DNA of 64,000 bases from Azophilus sp965221755 (GTDB lineage: Bacteria > Pseudomonadota > Gammaproteobacteria > Pseudomonadales > Azotimanducaceae), in contig OZ244921.1 in the NCBI GenBank assembly GCA_965221755.1, forward strand, positions 3,472,001 through 3,536,000, read 5' to 3'. A program made the translations under genes and the position numbers. Of this stretch, positions 27,038 through 35,977 are shown piece by piece; position 1 is the stretch's first letter; every line of letters starts with the position of its first letter. The notes under the pieces were generated by a model. That model was not told where the DNA came from, made no database searches, and saw only the letters and a program-made list of their open reading frames with translations.

Positions 27038-29212
27038 TTAGCTTGAATTTCGGGCGGGAGGAGATGCCATGGCGTGAAAGAGCCCCCCGCCCGCATGGCT
27101 CGTTCGCCCCAATATCACCGGCCCCCTCACGGCAACCGCGAATCGCAGCGTGACCATCGCGGAGGGCCGTCCGCCTCTTGGCCCCACCTTGACGTGATTC
27201 AGTTCGATGTTCAGCGGCTTGGGCAACCCGCGGCGTTGGCATTCGTCAATGATGTCGGACTTGATATGTTCCCCTGAATTGACCGCCCGCTTCATGTGTC
27301 GGGTGGCCACATAGGGCGTTTGGCCGATCCAAGCCCTCGACGGCTTCACAAGCGGATCATCACTCTCAACAGGATGAGCAAGCAGACCAGTGAATCGGCC
27401 CAGAGATCCTGCCCGCAAATCGCGCAGTCTTCGGACGACGTCGCTAAAGGCCACGAGTTCGCGCTGCTGTGGACTAGTCGCGTGATCAACAGCCCAAGGG
27501 GCGGCAACGATCAGCCGGGTAGTGGCATCGGGGTCCGCGCCCGCATCATCCGCACCTAAGAAAATGTGCGCATGATGGCCCGAACGGTCCGCTCGGCCAT
27601 CTGGCTCATGGCCGGAGAACAGTCGTTCAATGTGTCCGCGGTCTCCGGCAGCCAAACACATCAGCGCGCGCCGGAGGCACTGAACCAAGCGGGGCCAATC
27701 CCGCTGTGCGACACGGCGTCCGAGGTCGAAAGCCAAGAGGTTGTCGCACGACTCCCTCGGGAGCATGAGGCCAAGGCCGCAGAACCGACCGTCGCCAATA
27801 ACCAAAGGCCCCAATGCCGGTCGGCCAAAGCGCAGGGCAACGTGCCACAGCGCGTGCCTGGAGAATCGAGAACCCTTGGCAAAGGACTCGGCCAACGCAC
27901 CGCGCCTCTGGAACGGCTCCCTTCGCACATGAACGTTAATTGGCCCGTTTGCCATGCCCACGTGTCGAAGGGCTTGAAAAATGGCCCCAACGGCCATGCG
28001 CTCCTCCTGCTGCCTTTCCTGCGCGGACTTTTGCCCAGCTTCCCCCAACCTTCGGCGTTGGACGCAGGACAATGCCACCGGCGTAACGGTCTCGAATGCC
28101 AAGGCTGATCGACAGAAGCGATCAGCCATGCGGGATTCCGTAGTCGAAACCAAAATGCCTCGTCGCGAGCCGGTCGTTGCAACACCCGCAAAAGCCCATT
28201 GCAGATCATCGAGACGAAGGGGGCAGTGCGCGGGCACTTCAACCAAAATGCGACGAATGGAGGGATCGGCATGCTCGGAGCCCACCGAAGGAATGGGCAG
28301 GATTCTGATTCGGCGCGCCAAATCGGCGGAACCTGCGCTTCGGCCAATGACGACCTTCTCGATAAGCGCGGAATCATTCGGGATCGAGTCCAGCAGTCGT
28401 TTGGCCGCCGCGTCCCGCAAGCCGGCGATAAGTGGAAACGCCGAGTCGAGCGGCTGGGCGGACCAGCCGCCATTGGGACTGCGCAACTCGAAGTGCAAGC
28501 GCCTCAAGGGAGCGTCATATCCCGCTCGGCCAAAGTGCGCGGGCGGGGGCTGACTGAACAATTGGACTTGTTTGCGGCCAGCGCCCTCAGTGCGCAGACG
28601 CGATCGGTTGCGGGCGTGTCGCTCGACCAGACTGCTTAAGCTGCCGCGATGGGGTATCGGCACCTGGCCGGCACCGCCGGGGATGTGGAGTACGCCGGAA
28701 TGAGCCTCAAGGGCGGATTCGGCCTGCTCTTGATCCAAGACCCGGCCCTGTGCCCATGCCATGTCGATGCCACGCCCCAGTTGGCACAGACGCTCCGCAA
28801 TGAGGCAAACGCGCCGCGCCATTGCTTCCCCGGATTGGAACTCCCAAGCATAGAGAATGGGTTCGTTCGCATCAAAAAAACAGGGACGCCAAACCTTCCC
28901 CACCCGTATTTTGCTGACCAACGCCGGGTCGCCGCCAACTGAGTCCAAGTCGTTGTTCGGAACGAACAGCTTGACGGCTTGGCCACGTTGGGCGGCGGGC
29001 GCCGACACCCTCGGCGGCGGCAGGCGCTCCAGCCAAAGGAGCGCGTCCTGATCGTCCGGCTCAAACCGACCTCCTCTGGCGGCGCTGGCGACGAGGGCCT
29101 GAAAAAGGCGGGCAGGCGACGGCGGCCAACCCTTGGCGCCATCAAACCCATCCTCCAGGCCGTGATATCGACCTTCGTGGAAGCGAACCGCGATCAAAAG
29201 GGACCGGGGCAT
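27038..29212 (-). CDS. csb2: Type I-G CRISPR protein Csb2 (Cas5-Cas6 fusion)
   Basis: A 724-residue protein. The N-terminal region (AVRFHEGRYHGL, then WPPSPARLFQALVASA) is the Csb2/GSU0054 signature and corresponds to Cas5, which caps the crRNA 5' handle. The C-terminal part is the Cas6-like RNase that cuts the pre-crRNA and ends with GPVILGRTSHAGGGLFHAM, where the histidines are candidate catalytic residues. The ATG at 29212 overlaps the csb1 stop (TGATG); a GTG one codon upstream is also possible. It is the last gene of the leftward interference operon. Assignment rests on motif recognition and on gene order. Confidence 0.88.
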   Translation of the reverse strand: MPRSLLIAVRFHEGRYHGLEDGFDGAKGWPPSPARLFQALVASAARGGRFEPDDQDALLWLERLPPPRVSAPAAQRGQAVKLFVPNNDLDSVGGDPALVSKIRVGKVWRPCFFDANEPILYAWEFQSGEAMARRVCLIAERLCQLGRGIDMAWAQGRVLDQEQAESALEAHSGVLHIPGGAGQVPIPHRGSLSSLVERHARNRSRLRTEGAGRKQVQLFSQPPPAHFGRAGYDAPLRRLHFELRSPNGGWSAQPLDSAFPLIAGLRDAAAKRLLDSIPNDSALIEKVVIGRSAGSADLARRIRILPIPSVGSEHADPSIRRILVEVPAHCPLRLDDLQWAFAGVATTGSRRGILVSTTESRMADRFCRSALAFETVTPVALSCVQRRRLGEAGQKSAQERQQEERMAVGAIFQALRHVGMANGPINVHVRREPFQRRGALAESFAKGSRFSRHALWHVALRFGRPALGPLVIGDGRFCGLGLMLPRESCDNLLAFDLGRRVAQRDWPRLVQCLRRALMCLAAGDRGHIERLFSGHEPDGRADRSGHHAHIFLGADDAGADPDATTRLIVAAPWAVDHATSPQQRELVAFSDVVRRLRDLRAGSLGRFTGLLAHPVESDDPLVKPSRAWIGQTPYVATRHMKRAVNSGEHIKSDIIDECQRRGLPKPLNIELNHVKVGPRGGRPSAMVTLRFAVAVRGPVILGRTSHAGGGLFHAMASPPARNSS

Positions 29213-30276
29213 CACTGCTCCTTGGTCTTGGCCTTGGCGTCTTGCCGCGCGAGATCCTTGTCAAACGCAACCCTGTGGTTCTCGCCCACGCCGAAATCCG
29301 CAGCCGCGCCTTCCGCGTAACTCAGCGCGATGGCATCATCCAATCCGACTTGATGGCGTTTGCCGTTGCGTTCCACCAATTGCCATTGCGGCTCGTGATC
29401 CGGATCCTGAACGAGCAAGCAGCCAGCGCGCAGGAATCCATCCATTGGAGCGGAGGCTGCGACTAGCGCCAACCCAAGAACATAGCGCCGAAGGGCGGCG
29501 CCATTGTCTCCCTCCAAACGGCGCAGCGCGACCAGATTGACCGTAACGTCGCGCCGAATGGGGCCTCGGGCAATCACGCCGCCATGGGTTCCCGTTGCCG
29601 GCACGTGGACAAATCCGCGCTTGGCGAGGGGGCTCTTGGCATCGCCTTGCTGCTTTTCCTTCTCCGATTCGGTGAACACATCCAATTCCGCGTAGTCCAG
29701 CGGTGGGTTGTATTGAGCGGAGCGCGTCAACTCATCAACATCCTCCGCCCGGATGGTCGATTGGACGATGCGAGGCAGCTTCGCTTGGGTGTCCCGCGAA
29801 TCCCAAACGCCAAAAACCAGCGAAGTCGGCGCCAGCTTCGCCAATGGCGTGGCGTCATTACGGTCCAAGTGAGACTGAAAGGCCTCTCGCACTCTGTGAT
29901 GGAGCGTCGTGCAGCGGACAACCGCATCACCGAGACGATGCCCGGCTTCCAGAATGGAAACGGATTTCTCGTTGCCGTAATTGATGTCAATTTGAGGCAC
30001 CAGCTTGGCGCGGGGGTTTTCGGGCTCACCCATCGCTGCCGCCAGAAACACCGGCTCCATGCGGTTGGCTTGCGCGCCAACGCTGTCGATAGCGGCAATC
30101 TTGGTGCCGTCCGACAGTTGGTCAATGTTGTAGCCCACATCGGCGTAGGTCGGCGGAAAGATTGGCGAACCCGCGCCTTCAACGGGCACGAGCGGCTGTC
30201 GAAGGTGAAGTGCCACGGGGCCAGCCCGATCGTCGGCGAGGGCATTGATCCGGCTGTGGACGAGAGGTTCGGTCAT
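29212..30276 (-). CDS. csb1: Type I-G CRISPR RAMP protein Csb1 (Cas7)
   Basis: A 354-residue Cas7-type backbone subunit that would polymerise along the crRNA in the effector complex. It carries features of the Csb1/GSU0053 family: IFPPTYADVGYNID, the central SVGAQANRMEP, and GVIARGPIRRDVTVNLVALRRL. The ATG overlaps the csb3 stop (ATGA) and is preceded by AAGGAG, so the start is secure. It is in a coupled operon between csb3 and csb2. Confidence 0.9.
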   Translation of the reverse strand: MTEPLVHSRINALADDRAGPVALHLRQPLVPVEGAGSPIFPPTYADVGYNIDQLSDGTKIAAIDSVGAQANRMEPVFLAAAMGEPENPRAKLVPQIDINYGNEKSVSILEAGHRLGDAVVRCTTLHHRVREAFQSHLDRNDATPLAKLAPTSLVFGVWDSRDTQAKLPRIVQSTIRAEDVDELTRSAQYNPPLDYAELDVFTESEKEKQQGDAKSPLAKRGFVHVPATGTHGGVIARGPIRRDVTVNLVALRRLEGDNGAALRRYVLGLALVAASAPMDGFLRAGCLLVQDPDHEPQWQLVERNGKRHQVGLDDAIALSYAEGAAADFGVGENHRVAFDKDLARQDAKAKTKEQ

Positions 30277-31181
30277 TGGTCAGTCTCCTTTTCTGCAACT
30301 TGGCTGATGCAACGTGCTTGATCCTCTTGGCCGGGCCAATCAAGCTGCATCACAAACCGTCTGAATGGGCGTCCGGGAACGGGATTTTCAGCCGCGCCGA
30401 GCGCGGCCCGGTGAAACAGCGGGTCAATCAGGCTTGATTCACCGCCTCCCAGAACGCCGTATTCGTACTGGAGCTTGGTAACTCGGTTGGGGCGGGCATG
30501 AGTCACTCCAATTGCGGCAAGAATTTCCACCAACGGAAATCCGAGCATCTGGATGCCGCCATGCCTGTTTGGTGAAAACCCAACTTGAATGGGCACGTAG
30601 TCACGCCGCCAATCGAAACGAAAGCTGTTGGATTGAGCGCCCGACAGGGCAAATGGATTGCCGACATGCTGGCGGGTCTTCCCGCTCACGATGCGCAGGG
30701 CGTTGCGCAGTATTGCAGCACCCGGCAGTCCCGCCGCGCCGGCCCAAAACTTGACTTTATCCCTTCGGGTAGCGTCGCCCCAGTAGTCTATTGGGATTTC
30801 ATCCCCGGTCCGCCCCCGAAGCACAACGGGCAGAGTGGCAGGCGAACCGGGGTCGGGGAACGGAAAGGGGGCACCGCCATCGGGAACCTCCGGGGATGAA
30901 CCCCAACCGTTCTTCCACGCATCGAGGTTTGGTGAGCCCGCCGGCGCCATCGGAACGACCTCAGCATCCTCAAGGAAGGCCATCACGCGCTCGACGGGAG
31001 GCTCCGTGCCGGAGGCGCGGACACGAAACGCAGCTTCACCGTCTTGGTTCCAAGCAAACCCTCCAGTGGCATTGCCCAACAACAGGTCCGCCGCTTCCAA
31101 CAGGCCAATTGACGCGAACACCTGGCCCGGATTCAGCAGGTCAACGGGTATCGAGGACTCAGCCACGCCCGCCTCCCGCAT
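30273..31181 (-). CDS. csb3: Type I-G CRISPR protein Csb3 (Cas8-like large subunit)
   Basis: A 302-residue protein in the position of the I-G large subunit (Csb3/Cas8u2), which is expected to help recognise the PAM. The N-terminal stretch IPVDLLNPGQVFASIGLLEAAD is characteristic, as is FRFDWRRDYVPIQVGFSPN. The ATG at 31181 overlaps the cas3 3' end by 23 bp. The longer open frame up to 31340 would overlap cas3 further and is not needed. A separate Csx17, seen in other I-G loci as the alternative large subunit, is absent. Confidence 0.85.
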   Translation of the reverse strand: MREAGVAESSIPVDLLNPGQVFASIGLLEAADLLLGNATGGFAWNQDGEAAFRVRASGTEPPVERVMAFLEDAEVVPMAPAGSPNLDAWKNGWGSSPEVPDGGAPFPFPDPGSPATLPVVLRGRTGDEIPIDYWGDATRRDKVKFWAGAAGLPGAAILRNALRIVSGKTRQHVGNPFALSGAQSNSFRFDWRRDYVPIQVGFSPNRHGGIQMLGFPLVEILAAIGVTHARPNRVTKLQYEYGVLGGGESSLIDPLFHRAALGAAENPVPGRPFRRFVMQLDWPGQEDQARCISQVAEKETDQ

Positions 31182-34038
31182 TCCCTTGCGACCACTCCCG
31201 TGATGCCGACTGATCAGCCGCTCGAAGCAGCGCTTCCAGCCATGCCAGCCCCCAAGGGCCGTGCCGCTGCTGAAGCCTTGCGAAACGCAGCGCCGCTTCG
31301 CCTGCCCTGGATTCCATTTGGGATGGAGCGCCTTCCTCACAACCTTGGTGCGAAATCAACGGGCGGGCATGGCCATGATGGGCGGCAATCAAGTGCAGGA
31401 TTAAATCGCGCGTGCCCTCAGGAAGATCTTCCCGTTCGGCCTTCAGCAACGAACCGAACTCGTGGCGATAGCCCGCAAGCAGATGGAGATTGCCGCCGCC
31501 GCGCGTTTTTGCAAACGGCCTTCCCTGTTCGTCCTTGGGCGCTTTCATGGCCGTCTGCCAGCGCCGCGCCGCCTTGCCGTCATCATGCAGGCGCGCAGCA
31601 GTCGCTAGCGCTTCAATCAGGTCATTGGGCAGCCCCAGCCGTTCAGCGATGCGCCGGGCATGTTTTGATGCCTGCTCGGCGTGGTCGCACAGGAGTTGAG
31701 GCCGGGAAAGAAAAGCCTTGGCGTCCTCATCCATAGCGGCATCATGCCAATTCAATACAGCCAAACCGCGCTTCGCCGTGCCAGCCGCGTCGATATGGGT
31801 TTCATAGGTCTGCACATGGCGCCAACCGTCCTCCTCCGCGCGCGGACTCAGACCCTCCTCCTCATCCTTCTCGTTGGCTGAGACTTCCTGTATCCGGAAC
31901 TTGATGAGCGGTCGAAGTGTTTTCGCCTCCTTGTCCTCGACTTGTCCTTGCCAATCCTCGTCAACATCAGCAGAGACCGCTGCCCTTGCCGTTTCATCGA
32001 GCATTCCCTTGCTCAAACCGCCCATTCTGGTGTCCATGACCAGCACAGCTCCCGGCAGATGCCGTTCGACCCATTCACGCTTTTCACGATCTCGTTGCGC
32101 TCTCTTGCGCCTGTCGAAGCTCTTGGCGGGCGCAGCAAGCCGCCGAAGATCGCCCAAGCTTGCGATTTTGATGCATTCCCCGGAACGGTCCAGAACGACT
32201 GCTGCGACATCGCCATCCGTCAGCGTGACTTCGCCCTCTGCGCTTGGTTCGAAGTCGTCTTTTGTCGGTTTGATGCTTTTTGCCCGCTTCAGCAGCCAGT
32301 CGAACACTCGTCCGGAGATCGCTTCCAACTTTTCCGAGGCATGGATCGGCGCATGGCGAAAGAAGTCGGAGACCACATCGGGACGAATCGATCTCTCGTA
32401 GGATCCATGATGCACTTGGGGTAGGTGTCTGCGCCACACCACTTCGGTTTGCGGTTCATCCTCATCAACCCAACCACGCAACCACGGGGCGATTTCAGGA
32501 CGGCCTGAGTGCTGCTTTAGCGAGGTCATTGACCAAGCATCGAGAAGCGGACGGGTTAGCGCAGGGTGAAGCGGCTGCGGGGTTGTGGCGGCGTTAACGC
32601 ATTCAGGGTGATTTAGCTTCAGTTCGCCGCAAGCGCACGGGCTGGCATCCCGCCGGTCATCGTCACCTACCAGCAAAGTAAGCAGGGCTGACCGCTGGTT
32701 TTCGAACGTTTCGGATTGGCCTTTGTATCGATCTTTGGCCACTTTGCCGGCATTCGCCTTCGGTGCGGGCGGCGGTGCGCAGAACACCTCGACCAACGCT
32801 TGCCGATCATCGCCGCCCCGGCGATTTACCCTTCCGAGCCGCTGAACCATTCGTTCGTAGGCCACCAAGTCACACACCATATGGTCGGCGTTGAGATCCA
32901 CTCCCACCTCGCCCGCAGAGGTGGCCACCAAGAACTTTGGCCGCTCCGCCGGAGTTTTGGCTTCGCCTAGGAATCCGCGCGCATCAAGCCAATTCTCCAG
33001 ATCGGTGCGCTCCCGCACCCTGCGTTCCCCGACCAGCAGTTCCAAGTCAAAACCGTTACTGGCGTGGCCAGCGGTTCGTTTGCCCCTGAACTGCTTTTCA
33101 ATCCGCTGCTTCACATCAAGGGCGTCTTTGCGCTTGTCGCAAAACACAATCACACGGGAGTGGGGCTCTTCGGGGCCGGCGAGGGCCACCGCACAGTCAG
33201 CCATCTTCTCGGTAAGCACGGAAGGGTCATCCACCCGATTGATGGAGAGGCGTTTTTTCGCATGGAGACGCCGCCGAACTTCAGTTTCCCCTCTATCCTC
33301 GGGCTCCAGCTTGAACACCTTCGCTGAGGGAGCTTCATCGACTGCACGCCCCGTGGCAGACAGGGACATCAAGCGAAACGGCGGCATGGACCACCCACCA
33401 TTGCCACCAAGGCTCGATTCCTCAGCACGGTGCTTCACGACCTGTCGGAGCATGGCTTCAAACGGCGGGCACAAATGCGCTTCGTCCAGCAGCACAAGCG
33501 CATCGACGCCGAGGAGGCCGGCGTGATACGGGCGCATTCGGCGCGACACGCCATAGCCCTCGAACAGCATCCGGGAACCGATCATGTCAACGGTGCCCAC
33601 AACCACAGCGGGCTTGGACGGATCCGCCAGCCACTCGCGGTTGTCTGCGAAGCCACCGCGCAGGGTCGAGATCGGCAAGCCGCCAGCGTCCATGTCGAGG
33701 CCCAGCCCACTGGCCAGATTCGCTGGCAGGTTGTCCCTTAGCCGTTTCGCATAGCGAGTGGCCTGATCAACCACCGCCCGCCGGTCAACGACATAGACCA
33801 GCCGTCGCGGGAGCTTGGCGTCTTCCGCCAAGGCGATAAGCCAAAGAGCCATCACCGAGGTTTTGCCGAGCCCAGTGGGAACATCGACAATTTGAGGGAT
33901 GTCTTCATGGATGAAACGCTTGAGCAGCCGCTTCTGCCACCGAAATGGCGGATAGCCCTCGCCATCCTCAGTAGTGAGGGCTTCAAACAGCTTGGATAGG
34001 CGGTGCTCCGACTGACCAAGAACTTGCTTGTCGCTCAT
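31159..34038 (-). CDS. cas3: CRISPR helicase-nuclease Cas3, with C-terminal HD domain
   Basis: The effector that unwinds and degrades target DNA after the crRNA complex binds. The 959-residue product has an N-terminal SF2 helicase with Walker A VPTGLGKT (about residues 53-60), the DEAH box LLDEAHL (about 185), SLSATG, and motif VI QRLGRVNRRG. The HD nuclease lies at the C-terminus rather than the N-terminus (CDHAEQASKHARRIA, then ARLHDDGKAARRW, LIAAHHGH and LLRAADQSAS), as in the I-G subtype. It starts the leftward interference operon, which is divergent from the AlbA_2 gene. Confidence 0.94.
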   Translation of the reverse strand: MSDKQVLGQSEHRLSKLFEALTTEDGEGYPPFRWQKRLLKRFIHEDIPQIVDVPTGLGKTSVMALWLIALAEDAKLPRRLVYVVDRRAVVDQATRYAKRLRDNLPANLASGLGLDMDAGGLPISTLRGGFADNREWLADPSKPAVVVGTVDMIGSRMLFEGYGVSRRMRPYHAGLLGVDALVLLDEAHLCPPFEAMLRQVVKHRAEESSLGGNGGWSMPPFRLMSLSATGRAVDEAPSAKVFKLEPEDRGETEVRRRLHAKKRLSINRVDDPSVLTEKMADCAVALAGPEEPHSRVIVFCDKRKDALDVKQRIEKQFRGKRTAGHASNGFDLELLVGERRVRERTDLENWLDARGFLGEAKTPAERPKFLVATSAGEVGVDLNADHMVCDLVAYERMVQRLGRVNRRGGDDRQALVEVFCAPPPAPKANAGKVAKDRYKGQSETFENQRSALLTLLVGDDDRRDASPCACGELKLNHPECVNAATTPQPLHPALTRPLLDAWSMTSLKQHSGRPEIAPWLRGWVDEDEPQTEVVWRRHLPQVHHGSYERSIRPDVVSDFFRHAPIHASEKLEAISGRVFDWLLKRAKSIKPTKDDFEPSAEGEVTLTDGDVAAVVLDRSGECIKIASLGDLRRLAAPAKSFDRRKRAQRDREKREWVERHLPGAVLVMDTRMGGLSKGMLDETARAAVSADVDEDWQGQVEDKEAKTLRPLIKFRIQEVSANEKDEEEGLSPRAEEDGWRHVQTYETHIDAAGTAKRGLAVLNWHDAAMDEDAKAFLSRPQLLCDHAEQASKHARRIAERLGLPNDLIEALATAARLHDDGKAARRWQTAMKAPKDEQGRPFAKTRGGGNLHLLAGYRHEFGSLLKAEREDLPEGTRDLILHLIAAHHGHARPLISHQGCEEGAPSQMESRAGEAALRFARLQQRHGPWGLAWLEALLRAADQSASREWSQGNAGGGRG

Positions 34039-34355
34039 GTTGATCCAGTGTCCATTCGAGGCTATGCCGGGGCTTAAGCGCTGGCCCGGACGGATTCCTA
34101 AATGTTAGCAGACGGGGGTTCCACGTGGGGGAGACTGCGAACGGAGGAATTCACCCACCAATTCGCGGGTCGGTATGGGGCACCTTCAGTTCGTAGCGAC
34201 CATCCGGCAGTCAGCGGCCAGATTGATCATGATGCCCGCGCTCGTCCGCCGCCGCGCCGGCTCCGACGTCAAGATCAGCCGCGCCTGTTGCTCAGCAGGC
34301 CTTGCGAATTGATGGCCCACCTACACCGCACTTCCCCACCCGCCAGTCGCCCTGA
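34039..34355. other. Divergent intergenic region between cas3 and the AlbA_2 gene
   Basis: No gene is supported here. An open frame continues upstream from the AlbA_2 gene to 34102, but that part has no recognisable protein signal. The stretch should hold the cas3 promoter. I could not pick out a convincing -35/-10 pair. Confidence 0.5.
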
Positions 34356-34415
34356 ACTCGGAACAAGACTCGGAAGCACTTTGCCTTCCAGTTGCTTCCG
34401 AGTATTCTTCCGAGC
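34356..34415 (+). promoter_or_regulatory. Nested palindromic operator at the start of the AlbA_2 gene
   Basis: Two direct half-sites, ACTCGGAA at 34356-34363 and 34368-34375, face two inverted half-sites, TTCCGAGT at 34396-34403 and TTCCGAGC at 34408-34415. Each pair has a 12-bp period. The last half-site ends one base before the ATG, so a bound protein would block translation start or transcription near it. The symmetry suggests cooperative binding by two dimers. Confidence 0.7.
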
Positions 34416-34416
34416 T

Positions 34417-35760
34417 ATGGACATCATTGAAATTCTGTGCCGACCCGAAGGCAAGACCTTGGAGTTCAAGCGTGAACTGTCTTCGCCCAATCCGCTACTG
34501 CGCTCGGTCGTAGCGTTCGCCAACACCGCTGGCGGGACGATTCTCATCGGGGTGGAGGACAAAACCCGCCATGTGCTGGGCGTCAACAATCCCTTAGCTC
34601 TGGAGGAGAAGGTCGCCAATCTGATCAGTGACGCGGTCTCGCCCCGGTTGCTGCCCGATATTGAGATACTGAGCTACCGCAGCAGCCATGTTCTCGCGGT
34701 GCGAGTTCACCCAAGCCCCAACCGGCCGCACCACCTCGGTGGCGAGCCGGAGAACGGAACCTATGTTCGCGTGGGTTCAACCAATCGTCGGGCCGATGCC
34801 GATCTCATCGCTGAACTGCGCCGTTACTCGCTTCGCCAATCCTTCGACGAAGGCCCCGTGCCGAATCTCGACTCGGAAGCGCTGGACTTCCGAGCGGCTT
34901 CCGAGTCCTTTGCCGAGTTCAGGAAACTCACCGAACGCGACCTCGATGTCTTGGGGCTGCGCACCACTTACCAAGGACGCAAGGTGCCTAGTGTCGGAGG
35001 CATTCTGCTCTACGGGCGGGAACGCCTTGCCCACTTTCCCGACGCTTGGGTGCAGGCCGGACGATTCATGGGCACGGACCGGGCCCGAATAGTGGATCAG
35101 GCGGAACTGAGGATGCCTCTAGCGGAGACCATTCCCGCCGCCGTGGCCTTTGTCGAGCGACACTTGGCGGCCGGCGTCGAGTTCGACCGTGTTCATCGTC
35201 AACCCCAATGGAAACTGCCTCCTGCGGCCGTGCGCGAAGCGTTGGTGAACGCCGTGGCCCACGCGGACTACTCACAGCGCGGCGCACCCGTTCGCATCGC
35301 CGTGTTCAATGATCGGCTGGAGGTCGAAAATCCCGGCCTCCTGCCGTTTGGACTTACGCTTGAAGACCTGCCTCGGGGCGTCTCCAAGCTGCGCAACCGA
35401 GTGATCGGCCGCGTGTTCCACGAGCTCCGGTTGGTCGAGCACTGGGGCAGCGGCGCTCAGCGGATGATTGCGGCGTGCCGGGAGTTTGGGCTGCCGCCGC
35501 CCGTCTGGGAGGAGGTGGGCCAACGGCTGCGCGTCACGCTGCGGACGCAGCAAGTGGCCGAACCGGAAATTGACGCCACAGATCAAGGGATCCTTGGCGA
35601 ACTGGATGCCAATGGCCGTCAAACCCGTGAAATCGCACTGGTCATCGGACTGTCGCCACGGGCAACGCGGGCGCGTCTGGCAAAGCTCGTCAAGCGCGGT
35701 CTGGTGGTCGAAATCGGAAGCGGGCCTCGAGATCCGAAACGGAAGTACTTCCCGGCATGA
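34417..35760 (+). CDS. AlbA_2 (Schlafen-type) ATP-binding/HTH regulator-like protein
   Basis: A 447-residue protein encoded inside the cas locus. The N-terminal AlbA_2/Schlafen domain (about residues 1-130) has the family motif EGKTLEFKREL, then ANTAGGTILIGVEDK. The middle part holds the HATPase_c-like/RecG-related module (VREALVNAVAHADYSQRGAPV, GLLPFGLTLEDL). A C-terminal helix-turn-helix (about 395-430: GRQTREIALVIGLSPRATRARLAKLVKRGLV) would bind DNA. Such proteins act as transcription regulators in many genomes. The palindrome that overlaps its own start suggests self-repression. It starts 378 bp from cas3 in the opposite direction and precedes cas4-1. No established role in CRISPR is known to me. 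Confidence 0.85.
   Translation: MDIIEILCRPEGKTLEFKRELSSPNPLLRSVVAFANTAGGTILIGVEDKTRHVLGVNNPLALEEKVANLISDAVSPRLLPDIEILSYRSSHVLAVRVHPSPNRPHHLGGEPENGTYVRVGSTNRRADADLIAELRRYSLRQSFDEGPVPNLDSEALDFRAASESFAEFRKLTERDLDVLGLRTTYQGRKVPSVGGILLYGRERLAHFPDAWVQAGRFMGTDRARIVDQAELRMPLAETIPAAVAFVERHLAAGVEFDRVHRQPQWKLPPAAVREALVNAVAHADYSQRGAPVRIAVFNDRLEVENPGLLPFGLTLEDLPRGVSKLRNRVIGRVFHELRLVEHWGSGAQRMIAACREFGLPPPVWEEVGQRLRVTLRTQQVAEPEIDATDQGILGELDANGRQTREIALVIGLSPRATRARLAKLVKRGLVVEIGSGPRDPKRKYFPA
34871..34906 (+). promoter_or_regulatory. Third copy of the palindrome, within the AlbA_2 coding sequence
   Basis: ACTCGGAA at 34871-34878, TTCCGAGC at 34888-34895 and TTCCGAGT at 34899-34906 reproduce the half-sites and order seen at 34356 and 35845. 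The segment encodes SEALDFRAASES within the protein. It may be an internal operator (roadblock) or chance codon use. Confidence 0.45.
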
Positions 35761-35840
35761 GCGCATCCTCCATCCCATTGAATCGACTCTCGTTTGGGAG
35801 GCCCTGTCGGGCCTGCCGGCCGCTATTCAACTCGCTTGTC

Positions 35841-35965
35841 CCAAACCCGAAGGAAGACTCGGAAGCGCTTCGCCTTCCGAGCGCTTCCGAGCAGTCTTCC
35901 GGGCCATGGGCTCCGCAAAATTCCACGTCAGCCCGAAGGCAAGCCCCTTGGGTTCGATGAAACGG
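35841..35965 (+). promoter_or_regulatory. Palindrome copy and decayed AlbA_2 gene start upstream of cas4-1
   Basis: ACTCGGAA at 35857-35864 and TTCCGAGC at 35875-35882 and 35885-35892, then TTCCGGGC at 35897-35904, match the operator at 34356 in spacing. An ATG follows at 35906, and the sequence goes on to resemble the first codons of the AlbA_2 gene: CCCGAAGGCAAG is shared, and one frame reads PEGKPLGFDE against PEGKTLEFKRE. This looks like a decayed second copy of that gene's 5' end. cas4-1 begins 72 bp further in the same frame as the ATG at 35906. Confidence 0.65.
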
Positions 35966-35977
35966 CATCAGCAAACC

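Noticed and set aside
35906..35977. Using the in-frame ATG at 35906 as the start of cas4-cas1
   Set aside because: The added 24 residues come from the decayed AlbA_2 segment, and the second cas4 copy starts at the codon equal to 35978. It is kept only as an alternative.
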